Of a stretch of 64,000 bases of DNA, positions 8,397-18,098 are shown one piece after another (position 1 is the first letter of the stretch; each line of letters begins with the position of its first letter). The DNA is taken from positions 124,001 to 188,000 of the forward strand of contig NZ_MVOG01000005.1 of assembly GCF_002286915.1 (NCBI RefSeq). Direction: 5' to 3'. The translations under genes and the position numbers were made by a program. The stretch comes from Bifidobacterium italicum (GTDB lineage Bacteria > Actinomycetota > Actinomycetes > Actinomycetales > Bifidobacteriaceae). The notes under the pieces are model-generated. The model had not been told where the DNA came from, did not search any database, and saw only the letters and a list, made by a program, of their open reading frames with translations.

Positions 8397-9044
8397 ATGA
8401 CCGATTCCGCGCATATCCTCGTCGTGGACAACTACGATTCCTTCGTCTACACGATCGTCGGCTATCTCAAGACGCTCGGCGCGACCGTGACGGTCGTGCG
8501 CAACGACGCGCTCGACCCGGCCGATGACGCCGTCCTCGACGGCTACGACGGCGTCCTGATCTCGCCGGGGCCGGGCGCGCCGGCCGACGCGGGCGTCAGC
8601 GAGGACATGATCCGTGTGTGCGCGGCGACGCGCACGCCGATGTTCGGCGTATGCCTCGGCATGCAGGCGCTCGCCGAGGTGTTCGGCTGCACGGTGAGCC
8701 ATGCGCCGTCGATCATGCACGGCAAGACGAGCCTCGTCGAGCACATCGACGATGAGATCTTCGCCGGCGTCGCGAATCCGATGACGGCCACACGCTACCA
8801 TTCGCTCGCCGTCGAGCCCGACTCGGTGCCGGCCGATGTGCTCGAGGTGACGGCGTGGACCGTCGACGACCATATCGTGCAGGGCATCAAGCACCGCGAG
8901 CTGCCGCTGTATGCCGTGCAGTTCCATCCCGAATCGGTGCTCACGCAGGACGGCTACCGCCTGTTCGCGAACTGGCTCGCCGTCTGCGGCCAGCCGGGCG
9001 CGGTGGACAGGAGCCTGGGTCTGCAGCCGAAACTCGCGCGTTGA
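8397..9044 (+). CDS. trpG: Glutamine amidotransferase subunit of anthranilate or aminodeoxychorismate synthase
   Basis: 215 residues forming a complete class I glutamine amidotransferase: ILVVDNYDSFVY at the start, the ISPGPGAP loop, nucleophile Cys86 in GVCLGMQ, and the partner residues in VQFHPES near the end. It supplies ammonia to a TrpE- or PabB-type synthase. The neighbourhood equals the isolated trpG found beside pknB in other actinobacteria, away from other tryptophan genes, so a PabA role or a shared role is equally possible. A GAGAGGA site precedes the ATG. The gene converges on pknB. Confidence 0.9.
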   Translation: MTDSAHILVVDNYDSFVYTIVGYLKTLGATVTVVRNDALDPADDAVLDGYDGVLISPGPGAPADAGVSEDMIRVCAATRTPMFGVCLGMQALAEVFGCTVSHAPSIMHGKTSLVEHIDDEIFAGVANPMTATRYHSLAVEPDSVPADVLEVTAWTVDDHIVQGIKHRELPLYAVQFHPESVLTQDGYRLFANWLAVCGQPGAVDRSLGLQPKLAR

Positions 9045-9074
9045 GCATGCGCTGAGCGCGCTCCTGCCATGCAT

Positions 9075-9129
9075 ATCGCAATGGGCGGGGCCCGGATCGA
9101 TGAACGATCCGGGCCCCGCCCATTGCGAT
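9075..9129. terminator. Bidirectional terminator between trpG and pknB
   Basis: A perfect 25-bp inverted repeat (9075-9099 with 9105-9129) around a 5-nt loop, in the gap between two convergent genes. The stem is very GC-rich; T runs are weak. Confidence 0.8.
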
Positions 9130-9156
9130 GCCGCCGCCGGCTATGCAGTGCATCCG

Positions 9157-11229
9157 TCAGCGCTGGTCATGGTCATCGCCGTTCTGCCCCGAGCCGGAAG
9201 ACGACGGCGAGGAGGAGGATCCCGACGGTGATGGCGACGGCGACGACGGGGCCTTCGTCTTGACCGTGACCTCGGAGCCCTTGTCCACGCTCGTGCCGGC
9301 GGACGGGCTGATCGATTCGACGGTCGCGCCGTCCGATGAATCGCCGTCCACCTTGACGCTCAGTCCGGCCGCCTCGAGGACCGCGCGTGCGCTCGCGAGC
9401 GACTCGCCGGCGGTGATGGACGGCACGTTCACCTGTTCGCGGCCCGTCGACACCCACACCGTCACCGTGCTGTCCTGCTCGACCGACGTGCCGACCTCCG
9501 GCGAGACGCGGATGACCGAGCCCTTGTCGACGGTGTCCGACGGCTCCTGCATGACGGTGACCGTCAGCCCCATCTGGGAGAGCGCGGCCAGTGCCTGATC
9601 CTGCGGCTTGCCGATGATGCCGTCCGGCACCTTCGTCATGCCCGACGACACCCACAGGCTGATCGTGGAGCCCTTGAGCTGCGAAGTGCCGTAGGCGGGG
9701 TCGGTACGCGTCACATGGTCCTTCGCGATCGTCGCGCTGTCCTCGGTCTGCACGCTCGACTCGACGACGAATCCGGCGTCCTCGAGCGTCGACCTCGCCT
9801 GCTCCTGCGTATAGCCGGTCACATCCGGGATCTTGATCGAACGGGGGCCGGTCGAGAACCACACCTCGACGGTGCTGCCTTCGGCGACGCGCTTGCCGCC
9901 GGCCGGGGTCTGCTTCGTGAACATGCCCTCCGGCTTCGTCGAATCGGCGTCCTGCTTGACGTTGATGTTGAGGCCGAGGTCGCTGAGCTGCTTGCGTGCG
10001 CGCGCCTCGGTCGTCGTCTCGTTGAAGGTCGGCACCGTCACGAACTTCGTCGCGTTCTGCGCATGGTCCCACCACAGCCACCCGCCGATCGCGATGCCGA
10101 GGATGACGATGGCGGCGGCGATCGACGCGATGACGACGTTGCGCTTGTGCTTCTTCTTCGCGATCTCGGCGCGACGATCCGCGCGCGTCCTGAGCGAACC
10201 GGTCGAACCATCCGGATTGACCCGTTCGAACTGGCCGGTGACCGGGTTGAATCGCTGCGTGGCCGGCCCCTGCTGGACCGTCGCCGGCTGGGGTGGCGTC
10301 ATCGGCAGCTGCTGCGCCTTCGTCGCCGACAGGTCGGTCAGCGGGTTGAAGGCGGTCGCCGTCGGCACGCCGCCGTTCATGAACGCGATGATGTCGTTCT
10401 TGAATTCGGCGGCCGTCGCGTAGCGGTTCTGGCGGTCCTTCGCCATCGCCTTCGCGCAGATCGAATCCCACGCCGTCGGCAGCCCCGGCACGATCGTGCT
10501 CGGACGCACGGCCACCTCGGAGACATGCTGGTAGGCGATTGCGACCGCCGAATCGCCGGTGAAGGGCGGACGGCCGGTGAGCATCTCATAGAGCACGCAG
10601 CCGGCCGAATACAGGTCGGAGCGCATGTCGACGGTCTCGCCGCGCGCCTGCTCGGGGGAGAGGTACTGCGCGGTGCCGACGACGCCCTGCGACTTCGTCA
10701 TCGTCGTCGCCGAATCGTCGAGCGCGCGGGCGATGCCGAAGTCCATGACCTTGACGATGCCCTGTTCGGAGATCATGATGTTGCCGGGCTTGATGTCGCG
10801 GTGGATGATGCCCATCCGGTGCGAATACTCGAGTGCGCTGAGCACGCCGATCATCACATGCTCGGCGTCCCGCTGCGACAGCGGGCCGTTCGCCTTGATG
10901 ATGTCCCTGAGCGTCTGGCCCTTGACGTACTCCATGACCAGATACGGCAGATGCTCGGTCTGGCCGTTCTCGAAGGTGATGATCTCCTCGCCCGAATCGT
11001 AGATGTTGACGATGTTCGGGTTGTTCATCTGCGCGACCGAATGCGCCTCACGCCGGAAGCGCGTCAGGAAGATCTCGTCATGGGCGAGGTCGGGGCGCAT
11101 GATCTTGATGGCGACGGTACGGCCGAGACGCGTATCGACGGCCACATGGACCTCCGCCATGCCGCCACGTCCGATGAGCTGGCCGAGCTGGTAGCGACCA
11201 CCATCCAGCGTCGTGGGCATGCTACTCAT
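9157..11229 (-). CDS. pknB: Ser/Thr protein kinase with four PASTA domains (PknB)
   Basis: 690 residues. The N-terminal kinase domain (about 12-275) has GRGGMAEV, the VAIKIM lysine, the HRDIKPGN catalytic loop and DFGIAR. A proline/glutamine-rich linker precedes one transmembrane helix (about 362-386). Four extracellular PASTA repeats follow (about 395-660), each of the VP-x-V/I ... A-x-x-x-L type, then a Ser/Pro tail. PASTA domains bind peptidoglycan or muropeptides, so this is the receptor kinase of wall growth. The start at 11229 has an AAGGAG site and overlaps the pknA stop by 8 bases, showing translational coupling. Confidence 0.96.
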   Translation of the reverse strand: MSSMPTTLDGGRYQLGQLIGRGGMAEVHVAVDTRLGRTVAIKIMRPDLAHDEIFLTRFRREAHSVAQMNNPNIVNIYDSGEEIITFENGQTEHLPYLVMEYVKGQTLRDIIKANGPLSQRDAEHVMIGVLSALEYSHRMGIIHRDIKPGNIMISEQGIVKVMDFGIARALDDSATTMTKSQGVVGTAQYLSPEQARGETVDMRSDLYSAGCVLYEMLTGRPPFTGDSAVAIAYQHVSEVAVRPSTIVPGLPTAWDSICAKAMAKDRQNRYATAAEFKNDIIAFMNGGVPTATAFNPLTDLSATKAQQLPMTPPQPATVQQGPATQRFNPVTGQFERVNPDGSTGSLRTRADRRAEIAKKKHKRNVVIASIAAAIVILGIAIGGWLWWDHAQNATKFVTVPTFNETTTEARARKQLSDLGLNINVKQDADSTKPEGMFTKQTPAGGKRVAEGSTVEVWFSTGPRSIKIPDVTGYTQEQARSTLEDAGFVVESSVQTEDSATIAKDHVTRTDPAYGTSQLKGSTISLWVSSGMTKVPDGIIGKPQDQALAALSQMGLTVTVMQEPSDTVDKGSVIRVSPEVGTSVEQDSTVTVWVSTGREQVNVPSITAGESLASARAVLEAAGLSVKVDGDSSDGATVESISPSAGTSVDKGSEVTVKTKAPSSPSPSPSGSSSSPSSSGSGQNGDDHDQR

Positions 11230-12235
11230 TGCTGCTCCTTCCGCCTTGCACCGCAAAGTGGTTGTGTCGTGGGGAATCCGCCTGCGCCGCCTGCGCGAAC
11301 GACGGGATCGTGTTCGTGGCCGGATCATGATGGGGCGCGCTCGCGACGCGTCGCGGCACCCGCTTTCCGGATGTGACCATCGTCGCGTCGACGGCGCTCG
11401 TCTGCTGGTCGAGCAGACGGCGTTCGATGCGCGACAGGACGCGGGCCACGGTCAACGCGTCCTGCGGACGGTCGAGCGGGTCCTTCGCGAGCATCGACAT
11501 GACGAACTGCGACAGCTGGAAGTCGACGGTCGCAGGCAGCGGCGGCACCGGGTTGTTGACATGAGCGGCTGCGATGTCGACCGGCGTCGCGCCGGTGAAC
11601 GGCCGGTGTCCGCACAGGCCTTCGTAGGCGACGACGCCGAGCGAGTAGATGTCCGACTGCGGCGTGGCGTGCTGCCCCTGCGCCTGCTCGGGGGAGATGT
11701 ACTGCGCGGTGCCGACGACCATGCCGTCCTGCGTGATCTGCTCCTGGTTCGTCGAATAGGAGACGCCGAAATCGGTGATCTTGACCTCGCCGTTGCTCGA
11801 GACCATGATGTTGGCCGGCTTGACGTCGCGATGGATGACGCCATGCGAGTGCGCGACGAAGAGGCCGCGCGCCGTCTGGATGAGGACCGGCAGCAGCTGC
11901 GTCGGCTCCATCGGGCCGTCGATCTCATGGAACAGGTCGGCGAGCGACTTGCTCGGCACGTATTCCATGATCAGGAAGCCGATGCCGTCATGCTCGTAGT
12001 ACTCGAACAACGCGGCGATGTTCGGGTGCGCGAGATTCGCCGAATTGCGCGCCTCGGCGCGCAGCCTGCGCAGCTTCGACTCCTGGTTCGTCGTGTCGGT
12101 GCGCAGCGCCTTGATCGCGACCGGGCGGCCGAGCTGGATGTCGTAGCCTTTCCACACCTCGCCCATGCCTCCCTGCGCGAGACGCGAATCGAGGCGGTAA
12201 CGCCGGTGAATGAGCTGTCCTTCGATGAGTCTCAT
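11222..12235 (-). CDS. pknA: Ser/Thr protein kinase (PknA-like)
   Basis: 337 residues. A complete Hanks-type kinase domain (about 12-270) has AQGGMGEVWKG, VAIKAL, HRDVKPANIM and DFGVSYS. Only about 65 residues follow, without a recognisable transmembrane helix or PASTA domain, so the protein appears soluble, unlike mycobacterial PknA. It overlaps pbpA upstream by 4 bases (ATGA) and pknB downstream by 8 bases. Position and domain content support PknA; expected substrates are the division and wall proteins of the same pathway. Confidence 0.93.
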   Translation of the reverse strand: MRLIEGQLIHRRYRLDSRLAQGGMGEVWKGYDIQLGRPVAIKALRTDTTNQESKLRRLRAEARNSANLAHPNIAALFEYYEHDGIGFLIMEYVPSKSLADLFHEIDGPMEPTQLLPVLIQTARGLFVAHSHGVIHRDVKPANIMVSSNGEVKITDFGVSYSTNQEQITQDGMVVGTAQYISPEQAQGQHATPQSDIYSLGVVAYEGLCGHRPFTGATPVDIAAAHVNNPVPPLPATVDFQLSQFVMSMLAKDPLDRPQDALTVARVLSRIERRLLDQQTSAVDATMVTSGKRVPRRVASAPHHDPATNTIPSFAQAAQADSPRHNHFAVQGGRSSNE

Positions 12236-13698
12236 TGGGTAAGCGCCTCCTTCATTACTGCGGTCATGACCGGTCCCGCCGCGAACGAGCCGTAGAGGTC
12301 GACGTTGTGCACGATGACGGCGACGGCGATCTTCGGATCGTCGGCCGGCGCGAAGCCGATGACCCAGCCGTCGATCGAATCGTTGTCGGCGCCGATCTGC
12401 GCGGTGCCGGTCTTCGCGGCGACGCGGATGCCGGGGATCTCCAGATTCGTGTTCTCATCGGTGACGACGGCCTCCATGCCTTCGGTGAGCTGTTTCGCCG
12501 TGTCCTCGCTGAACGCCGTGCTCATGACCTGCGGCTTCGTGTCCGGCAGCACCGACAGGTCGCTGAATCGCACACGGTCGACGAGCGTCGGCTTCATGAC
12601 CTTGCCCTTGTTCGCGACCGCCGCGGCGACCATCGCGTTCTGCAGCGGCGTGACGAGGGTGTCGCCCTGTCCGATCGACGCCAGCGCGAGACGGTCCGGC
12701 GTGACCTGCTGCGGGAAGCGCGAAGCGACGGCGCGCATCGGCGTGCCGTCGGCGGCGGATCCGTCGATCGTGATCGTCGAATCGAAGCCGAACTTCTTCG
12801 CCATGTCGGAGACCGTATCGTCGCCGAGCGCGACGCCGAGCTGCGCGAAGGCCGTGTTCGACGAGTATGCCATCGCGTCCTTCAGAGAGATCTTGCCGTC
12901 GATGCCGTCGCCGGCCGACGACGAGTTCGTCAGCGCCGTCTCGGTGCCCGGCAACGTGTAGCTTGCGCCGGCCGGGATCTGCGAGTTGATGTTGTACTTG
13001 CCCGAGTTGATCGCGGCGGCCGCGACGACGGTCTTGAACGTGGATCCGGGCGGGTACAGCTGGCTCGTCGCGCGGTTGATCATCGGGCTGGCCGCGCCTT
13101 GGCTCAGCTCGGCGTAGTTCTTGTTCGCCTCGCCGCCGTCATGCGTCGCAAGCAGGTTCGGATCGTAACTCGGCTTGCTCACCATCGCGAGGATGCGTCC
13201 GGTGCTCGGCTCGAGCGCGACGACGGCGCCGTCGTCGTCGCCGAGTGCGTCGTAGGCGGCCTTCTGCAGCTTCGTGTCAATCGACGTCTCGATTGAGGCG
13301 CCGCGGTTCTCCTCGCCGGTGAACAGGCCTTTGAGCCGCTGCCAGAACATCGCGTCCGATTTGCCGGTCAGCAGTGTGTCCTCGGACGCCTCGATGCCGC
13401 GGTCGGCCTTCTGCGTGACCGAGAAATAGCCGGTGACCGGCGCGTAGAGCGCGCCGTCCGCGTAGGAGCGCTGGTATTTGTATTCGTCCTGTGATGCATC
13501 CGATTTGGCGAGGATCGTGCCGTCGGAGGCGAGGATCGCGCCGCGCGCCGCGCTGTTCGTGTAGTAGAGCGTGCGCACGTTGCGCGAGTCGCTGGCGAGC
13601 GCGTTCGACCGCACCGTCATGATCAACGACGATGAGATGCCGAGGATCACGAACAGCACGAGGACGGCGGTGAACAGCTGACGTAGCGTCTTGTTCAT
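12232..13698 (-). CDS. pbpA: Class B penicillin-binding protein (PbpA), transpeptidase
   Basis: 488 residues. An N-terminal membrane anchor (about 9-30) is followed by the dimerisation domain with the RGAI motif and a transpeptidase domain whose three motifs are visible: active serine in GSTFK, SSN, and KTGTA. It cross-links peptidoglycan as partner of the SEDS protein encoded immediately upstream. The start codon overlaps the rodA stop by one base (TGATG) and the stop overlaps pknA by four, so stoichiometric co-expression is likely. Confidence 0.95.
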   Translation of the reverse strand: MNKTLRQLFTAVLVLFVILGISSSLIMTVRSNALASDSRNVRTLYYTNSAARGAILASDGTILAKSDASQDEYKYQRSYADGALYAPVTGYFSVTQKADRGIEASEDTLLTGKSDAMFWQRLKGLFTGEENRGASIETSIDTKLQKAAYDALGDDDGAVVALEPSTGRILAMVSKPSYDPNLLATHDGGEANKNYAELSQGAASPMINRATSQLYPPGSTFKTVVAAAAINSGKYNINSQIPAGASYTLPGTETALTNSSSAGDGIDGKISLKDAMAYSSNTAFAQLGVALGDDTVSDMAKKFGFDSTITIDGSAADGTPMRAVASRFPQQVTPDRLALASIGQGDTLVTPLQNAMVAAAVANKGKVMKPTLVDRVRFSDLSVLPDTKPQVMSTAFSEDTAKQLTEGMEAVVTDENTNLEIPGIRVAAKTGTAQIGADNDSIDGWVIGFAPADDPKIAVAVIVHNVDLYGSFAAGPVMTAVMKEALTQ

Positions 13699-15215
13699 CA
13701 GGCCTCACCTCCCGGCCGCGATCCGCCGCCCGCGCGCCGCGGCAGGTTGACGTAGGAATGCGTGTTGATCGGCGCGACGATCTGCGTGACCGGGCCGTCG
13801 TCGCCGGCGGCGCCGGAGCCGGGGCGAGGGCCGCCGGCGACGTTGCGTGTCTCGGCCTGCTGGCGGCTGCGCAGCACCGAGAGCGCCTCCATGCGGAAGG
13901 TGTCGCTCAGTTCGTCGGACTGCGGCTTGTTCGCCGCGTTCGAGATGATGACGAGCAGCGCCGCGAGGATGTAGTTCGCGACGAGCGACGAGCCACCGGC
14001 CGCCATGTACGGCATCGTCAGGCCGGTGAGCGGGATGACGAGCGTGATGCCGCCGACGACGGTGAAGACCTGGAACGCCATCGTGAACACGAGTCCCGAG
14101 GACAGCAGCTTGCCGAAGCCGTCCTTGATCTTCATCGCGATGATCATGCCGGCCGCGATGATGAGCAGGTAGAGCATGAGCACGGCGAACAGTCCGACGA
14201 GGCCGAGCTCCTCGCCGGTCGACGCGTAGATGAAGTCGGAGTTCGCCAGCGGGGTGACGGTCGGGTACCCCTGACCGAGGCCGGTGCCCATCAGGCCTCC
14301 CGAGGCGAGGCCGAACAGGCCTTGCACGATCTGGCTCGAGCCTCCCGGATAGCGGCTGTAGATCGCCGGATCGAAGGGATGCAGCCAGGCGTCGACGCGG
14401 TAGCCGACGTGCGCGAAGATGCGCGCGGCGACGACGCAGCCGGCGGCGAAGGCGAGGAAGCCGATGACGACCCAGCTCACGCGGCCGGTCGCGACGTACA
14501 GCATCGCGACGAACATCGCGAAGAACATCAGCGACGTGCCCAGATCGTGCTGCACGATGAGCACGCCCATCGACGCGACCCAGACGATGATGATCGGGCC
14601 GAGGTCCTTCAGTCGCGGCAGCTGCAGCGGTCCGAGCTTCTTGCCGCCGACGGCGAGCTGGTCGCGGTGGTTGAACAGATAGGACGCGAAGAAGAACGCG
14701 AGGAACAGCTTCGCGAATTCGCCCGGCTGCAGCGAATACGGTCCGACGCCGATCCAGATGCGCGCGCCGCCGATCTCGCGGCCGAGGCCGGGGACCATCG
14801 GCGACAGCAGCAACGCGAGGCCGATGACCATGCTCACATAGGAGAAGCGCCGCAGCACGCGGTAGTCGTGCATGAACACGAACAGCAGGTCGCAGCAGAC
14901 GAGCGCGAGACACAGCCAGATCATCTGCCGCGTCGCGACATGGGCGTCCATCGCCGCGTCGCAGCGTGCGATCATGAGGATGCCGATCGACGTGAGCATG
15001 AGCACGCACGCCATGATCGACTGGTTCGCGTAAGGCTGGAACCTGCAGATGAGCGCCCACGTGACGATGAACAGCACGGCGATGACGCTCATCAGCACGA
15101 GCGCGTTCGTTGGCAGCTGCCCCTCGGTCCTCGCGAACATCTGGAAGACGCCGATGGCCGTGATGACGAACGCGAAGAGGATCTGCAGCAGATAGCGTAT
15201 CCGGGTCTTCGTCAC
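13698..15215 (-). CDS. rodA: SEDS-family peptidoglycan glycosyltransferase (RodA/FtsW)
   Basis: 505 residues with about ten to twelve transmembrane helices and the SEDS signatures VGPYSLQPGEFAKL and ANSDFIYASTGEELG. It polymerises lipid II. It is followed by a 60-70 residue cytoplasmic tail rich in G, A and P. Its place next to pbpA, pstP and the FHA genes fits the actinobacterial rodA locus. The start overlaps the stop of the upstream phosphatase gene by four bases (ATGA). Confidence 0.94.
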   Translation of the reverse strand: MTKTRIRYLLQILFAFVITAIGVFQMFARTEGQLPTNALVLMSVIAVLFIVTWALICRFQPYANQSIMACVLMLTSIGILMIARCDAAMDAHVATRQMIWLCLALVCCDLLFVFMHDYRVLRRFSYVSMVIGLALLLSPMVPGLGREIGGARIWIGVGPYSLQPGEFAKLFLAFFFASYLFNHRDQLAVGGKKLGPLQLPRLKDLGPIIIVWVASMGVLIVQHDLGTSLMFFAMFVAMLYVATGRVSWVVIGFLAFAAGCVVAARIFAHVGYRVDAWLHPFDPAIYSRYPGGSSQIVQGLFGLASGGLMGTGLGQGYPTVTPLANSDFIYASTGEELGLVGLFAVLMLYLLIIAAGMIIAMKIKDGFGKLLSSGLVFTMAFQVFTVVGGITLVIPLTGLTMPYMAAGGSSLVANYILAALLVIISNAANKPQSDELSDTFRMEALSVLRSRQQAETRNVAGGPRPGSGAAGDDGPVTQIVAPINTHSYVNLPRRAGGGSRPGGEA

Positions 15216-16828
15216 TTCGAATCCTTCTTCTGGGATGTGTCGGACGGCGACGACGAAGCCGACGGCGATGGCGAGGCGGTTTCCTTCTTCGCCTTCTCGA
15301 GCGCCTCCTGTTGCGCCTTCGCGGCGGCCTTGCGGCGCGCTTCCTCATCCTTCTTCTGCTGCTTCGTCTTCTCGAGCTCCTGTTCGATCTGGTCCGCCTT
15401 CGCGACGGCGGCGTCGTAGTCGTCGACGTTGATGCCGCTCTCGAGCTGGTTCTGCCATCCCTCCGGCAGTTCGCTGAACCTCAGGTCCGTCTGTTCGACC
15501 GGATGCGACAGCTTGATGCCGAAGATGTCGGTGGGCACGCCCTGGTAGATCGCGATCGTGTCGCCGTCCTTCGCGAGAAAGTACTGCCTTTGGCTCCACA
15601 TGTACGCGCCGCCGGCGATCCCGCACAGCGCGAGCGCGGCGAGGACGGCGATGATCACCGCGGCGACGCGTCCGCGGAAGCGGCGCGAGCGCGCCGCCTT
15701 CTTCTTCTCGAGCTGCTCGTGGTGGATCGCGGCCGCGACTTCCGGATCGTTCGGGTCGGCGCTGTAGCGGCCGTTGCTTTTGCGCACGACCGGGATCTCG
15801 CCGGTGTCCGGGTCCTGCAGTTCGCCGGTCTCCTCGCGCACCTCGCTCGTGTGGCCGACGCTCGTCTTCGCCGGTGCGGCGTCGTGCGCCTCGTCGTCGT
15901 CGGCGGGACGCGACTGGATGAGCGCGGCCGCGCGTTCCGCCGGCGACGATTTCGCGATGAGCGCGGGCGCGGCGGCGACCGGCTCGTTGACGATGTCGGC
16001 GATCGCGTCGAGCGAGGCGCTCGCCGCGCCGCCGATGAGTGGCGTCTGGTGGGGGACGTCGAAGGAATCGGCGTTGAGCGCGAGCGTCGCGTCGGCGATG
16101 ACGGCCGTCACGTTGTCGGTGCTGCCGGCGCGCAACGCCATCGAGACGAGCCGCTGCGCGCACTCCTCCGAATCGCTCGCCGCGAGCATCGTCTCCTCGA
16201 TCGTCGAATCCTCGAGCACGCCGCACAGGCCGTCGGAGCACAGCAGCAGGCGGTCGCCGGCGCGGGCGACGCGGATCGAGATGTCGGGGCGCGCGTCGAT
16301 GTCGAAGTCGCCGAGCACGCGCATGACGACGTTGCGCTGCGGATGGTTGCGCGCCTCCGATTCGCTGATGCGTTTCGTGTCGATGAGATGCTGGACGTAG
16401 CTGTGGTCGCTCGTCAGGCGCATCAGCGCGCCGTCGCGCAGCAGATACGCACGTGAGTCGCCGATGTGCGCGAGGACCCAGTAACCGGAGACCAACGTGA
16501 TCGCCGTGATCGTCGTGCCCATGCCGGCGAGTTTGCGTTCGCGCTTCGCCTTGCCGACGATCGCGTCGTGCGCGGCGAGCGTCGACGTCTCCATGATCGC
16601 GGTCGCGCGCGCGACGTCGCCTTCGGCGCTGTCCTTCTCGATGTGCGCGAGCGAACGGATCGCGATCGTCGATGCCGTGTCGCCGCCGGCGTGGCCGCCC
16701 ATGCCGTCGCAGATCGCGACGAGATGGGCGCCCGCGAACGACGAGTCCTGGTTGTTGGAACGGACGGTGCCGACGTCCGAGACGGTCGTCGAATACATAT
16801 ACAGCGTGCTGTGCTCTGCGGAGGTCAT
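15212..16828 (-). CDS. pstP: PP2C-family Ser/Thr phosphatase (PstP)
   Basis: 538 residues. The N-terminal PP2C domain (about 10-240) has the metal-binding motifs SNNQDS, CDGMGGHAGGD, GDSRAYL and CSDGLCG, then a long acidic/alanine-rich linker, one transmembrane helix (about 382-405), a short extracytoplasmic part and a Lys/Ser-rich end. It reverses phosphorylation by PknA and PknB. It is longer at the C-terminus than many homologues. The fhaB stop is only four bases upstream of its ATG. Confidence 0.94.
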   Translation of the reverse strand: MTSAEHSTLYMYSTTVSDVGTVRSNNQDSSFAGAHLVAICDGMGGHAGGDTASTIAIRSLAHIEKDSAEGDVARATAIMETSTLAAHDAIVGKAKRERKLAGMGTTITAITLVSGYWVLAHIGDSRAYLLRDGALMRLTSDHSYVQHLIDTKRISESEARNHPQRNVVMRVLGDFDIDARPDISIRVARAGDRLLLCSDGLCGVLEDSTIEETMLAASDSEECAQRLVSMALRAGSTDNVTAVIADATLALNADSFDVPHQTPLIGGAASASLDAIADIVNEPVAAAPALIAKSSPAERAAALIQSRPADDDEAHDAAPAKTSVGHTSEVREETGELQDPDTGEIPVVRKSNGRYSADPNDPEVAAAIHHEQLEKKKAARSRRFRGRVAAVIIAVLAALALCGIAGGAYMWSQRQYFLAKDGDTIAIYQGVPTDIFGIKLSHPVEQTDLRFSELPEGWQNQLESGINVDDYDAAVAKADQIEQELEKTKQQKKDEEARRKAAAKAQQEALEKAKKETASPSPSASSSPSDTSQKKDSK

Positions 16829-16832
16829 CGGC

Positions 16833-17375
16833 TCACCTCAGTTCGAAGGTGGTCGCGCCGATGCGCACGGGGATGCGCGGCGCGAGGATCGTCGGCACGG
16901 TGATGCGCTGCTGGTTGACCACGGTTCCGTTCGTGCTGTGCAGGTCCTCGATGGCCCACTGGTGCGAGCGTTCGTCGGGGTAGACGCGCGCATGGTGCGA
17001 CGAGACGAATTCGTCGTCGAGCACGACGGTGTTCGAGGCCGCGCGGCCCAACGTGATGACGGATGAGTTCAACGGCACCGACGTGCCGGCGAGCGGGCCG
17101 TCGATGATGACGAGCAGCGTCGGCTGCTTGTCGGCCGCGGCCGACGGCGCCGCAGCCGCCGTCGGATGGTTCGGCGTCGAGCTGGCGGGGGCGGCCGCGA
17201 CCGGCGCGTCGGCCTTCCTGCGGACCTCACGTTCCTTTTTGCGGCGCGCGCGCGACTTACGCGGGCTGTAGGAGGCCACGTCGCGGTACAGCGAGCGGGC
17301 GATGCTCCAGACGAACACCCACAGCAGGATGAGGAACGCGTATTTCAGTACCGCGAAGGTAAGTTCGGTAATCAT
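16833..17375 (-). CDS. fhaB: FHA-domain protein FhaB (FipA type)
   Basis: 180 residues. An N-terminal transmembrane helix (about 5-25) is followed by a basic RKSRARRKKERE stretch, an alanine/proline linker and a C-terminal FHA domain (about 85-175) with LGRAASNTVVLDDEFVSSHHA, the canonical phosphothreonine-binding residues. The family joins PknA/PknB signalling to division and wall synthesis. It is tightly packed between fhaA (21 bases upstream) and pstP. Confidence 0.92.
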   Translation of the reverse strand: MITELTFAVLKYAFLILLWVFVWSIARSLYRDVASYSPRKSRARRKKEREVRRKADAPVAAAPASSTPNHPTAAAAPSAAADKQPTLLVIIDGPLAGTSVPLNSSVITLGRAASNTVVLDDEFVSSHHARVYPDERSHQWAIEDLHSTNGTVVNQQRITVPTILAPRIPVRIGATTFELR

Positions 17376-17396
17376 AACGGCAATAGGTGTCCCGGT

Positions 17397-18098
17397 TTAC
17401 TCCTGGTCCTGCGACGACGCCCAGTAGAGGATGCGCGTGCGGCCGATCGTGATCGTGTTGCCGTCGAGCAGCGTGGCCGCCGGCACCTGGTGGCCTTCGA
17501 CGTAGGTGCCGTTCGTCGAGCCGAGGTCGCGCGCGATGACGCCGTTGTCGGTGATGTCGATCTCCAGATGCTTGCGGGAGATGCCCGGGTCGTCGATGAC
17601 GATGTCGCAGCCGGAGCCTCGTCCGAGGATCGTCTTGCTCTTCGTGAGCAGGTACTGGCTGTTGTTCACCTCGAGCATCGGGCAGTCCTCGGCCTGCGCG
17701 TCGGTCGTGACCGGGACGGCATTGCCCTGCACCGATTCGCTTGTGAGCTTGAAGTTGCCCTTTGACAGTTCGAGGTCCTCCTCGAACACGACGACGACGG
17801 GGCCTACGAACGCGTAATGCTGGCTCTTCGCGTACTTCGTGAGGTTGTCGGCGAGCTCGTTGGCGAGCGCCTCGGAGCCCCATTGCTCGATGCGGTCGAA
17901 ATCGGGGGTGCTCAGCTTGAAGCGATACTCGTTCGGCGCGACCGTGCGTTCACGACCCACCGGCATCGCCGATTCGTCGATCTCGCGTTCGAGCGCGCTC
18001 GTCAGATCGACGGGCTGCAGGTCCTTGGAGCCGAACTTCGCGAACACTCCGTTGACCGCGCCTTCCACGCTTTTCTCAAAACGGTCAAGAACGCTCAT
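17397..18098 (-). CDS. fhaA: FHA-domain protein FhaA (DUF3662 plus FHA)
   Basis: 233 residues. The start MSVLDRFEKSVEGAVNGVF is the conserved beginning of the DUF3662 domain, which fills about residues 1-120; a C-terminal FHA domain (about 145-230) has GRGSGCDIVIDDPGISRKH. An AAAGGGA site precedes the chosen ATG, making longer in-frame starts unlikely. In mycobacteria the protein binds phosphorylated MviN/MurJ-type targets. It is the first gene of the seven-gene reverse-strand operon. A TAGGAT box about 30 bases upstream is a candidate promoter -10. Confidence 0.93.
   Translation of the reverse strand: MSVLDRFEKSVEGAVNGVFAKFGSKDLQPVDLTSALEREIDESAMPVGRERTVAPNEYRFKLSTPDFDRIEQWGSEALANELADNLTKYAKSQHYAFVGPVVVVFEEDLELSKGNFKLTSESVQGNAVPVTTDAQAEDCPMLEVNNSQYLLTKSKTILGRGSGCDIVIDDPGISRKHLEIDITDNGVIARDLGSTNGTYVEGHQVPAATLLDGNTITIGRTRILYWASSQDQE

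Noticed and set aside
13705-15348. 547-residue Arg-rich frame overlapping rodA on the same strand
   Set aside because: Out-of-frame reading of rodA and pstP; rodA has complete SEDS motifs.
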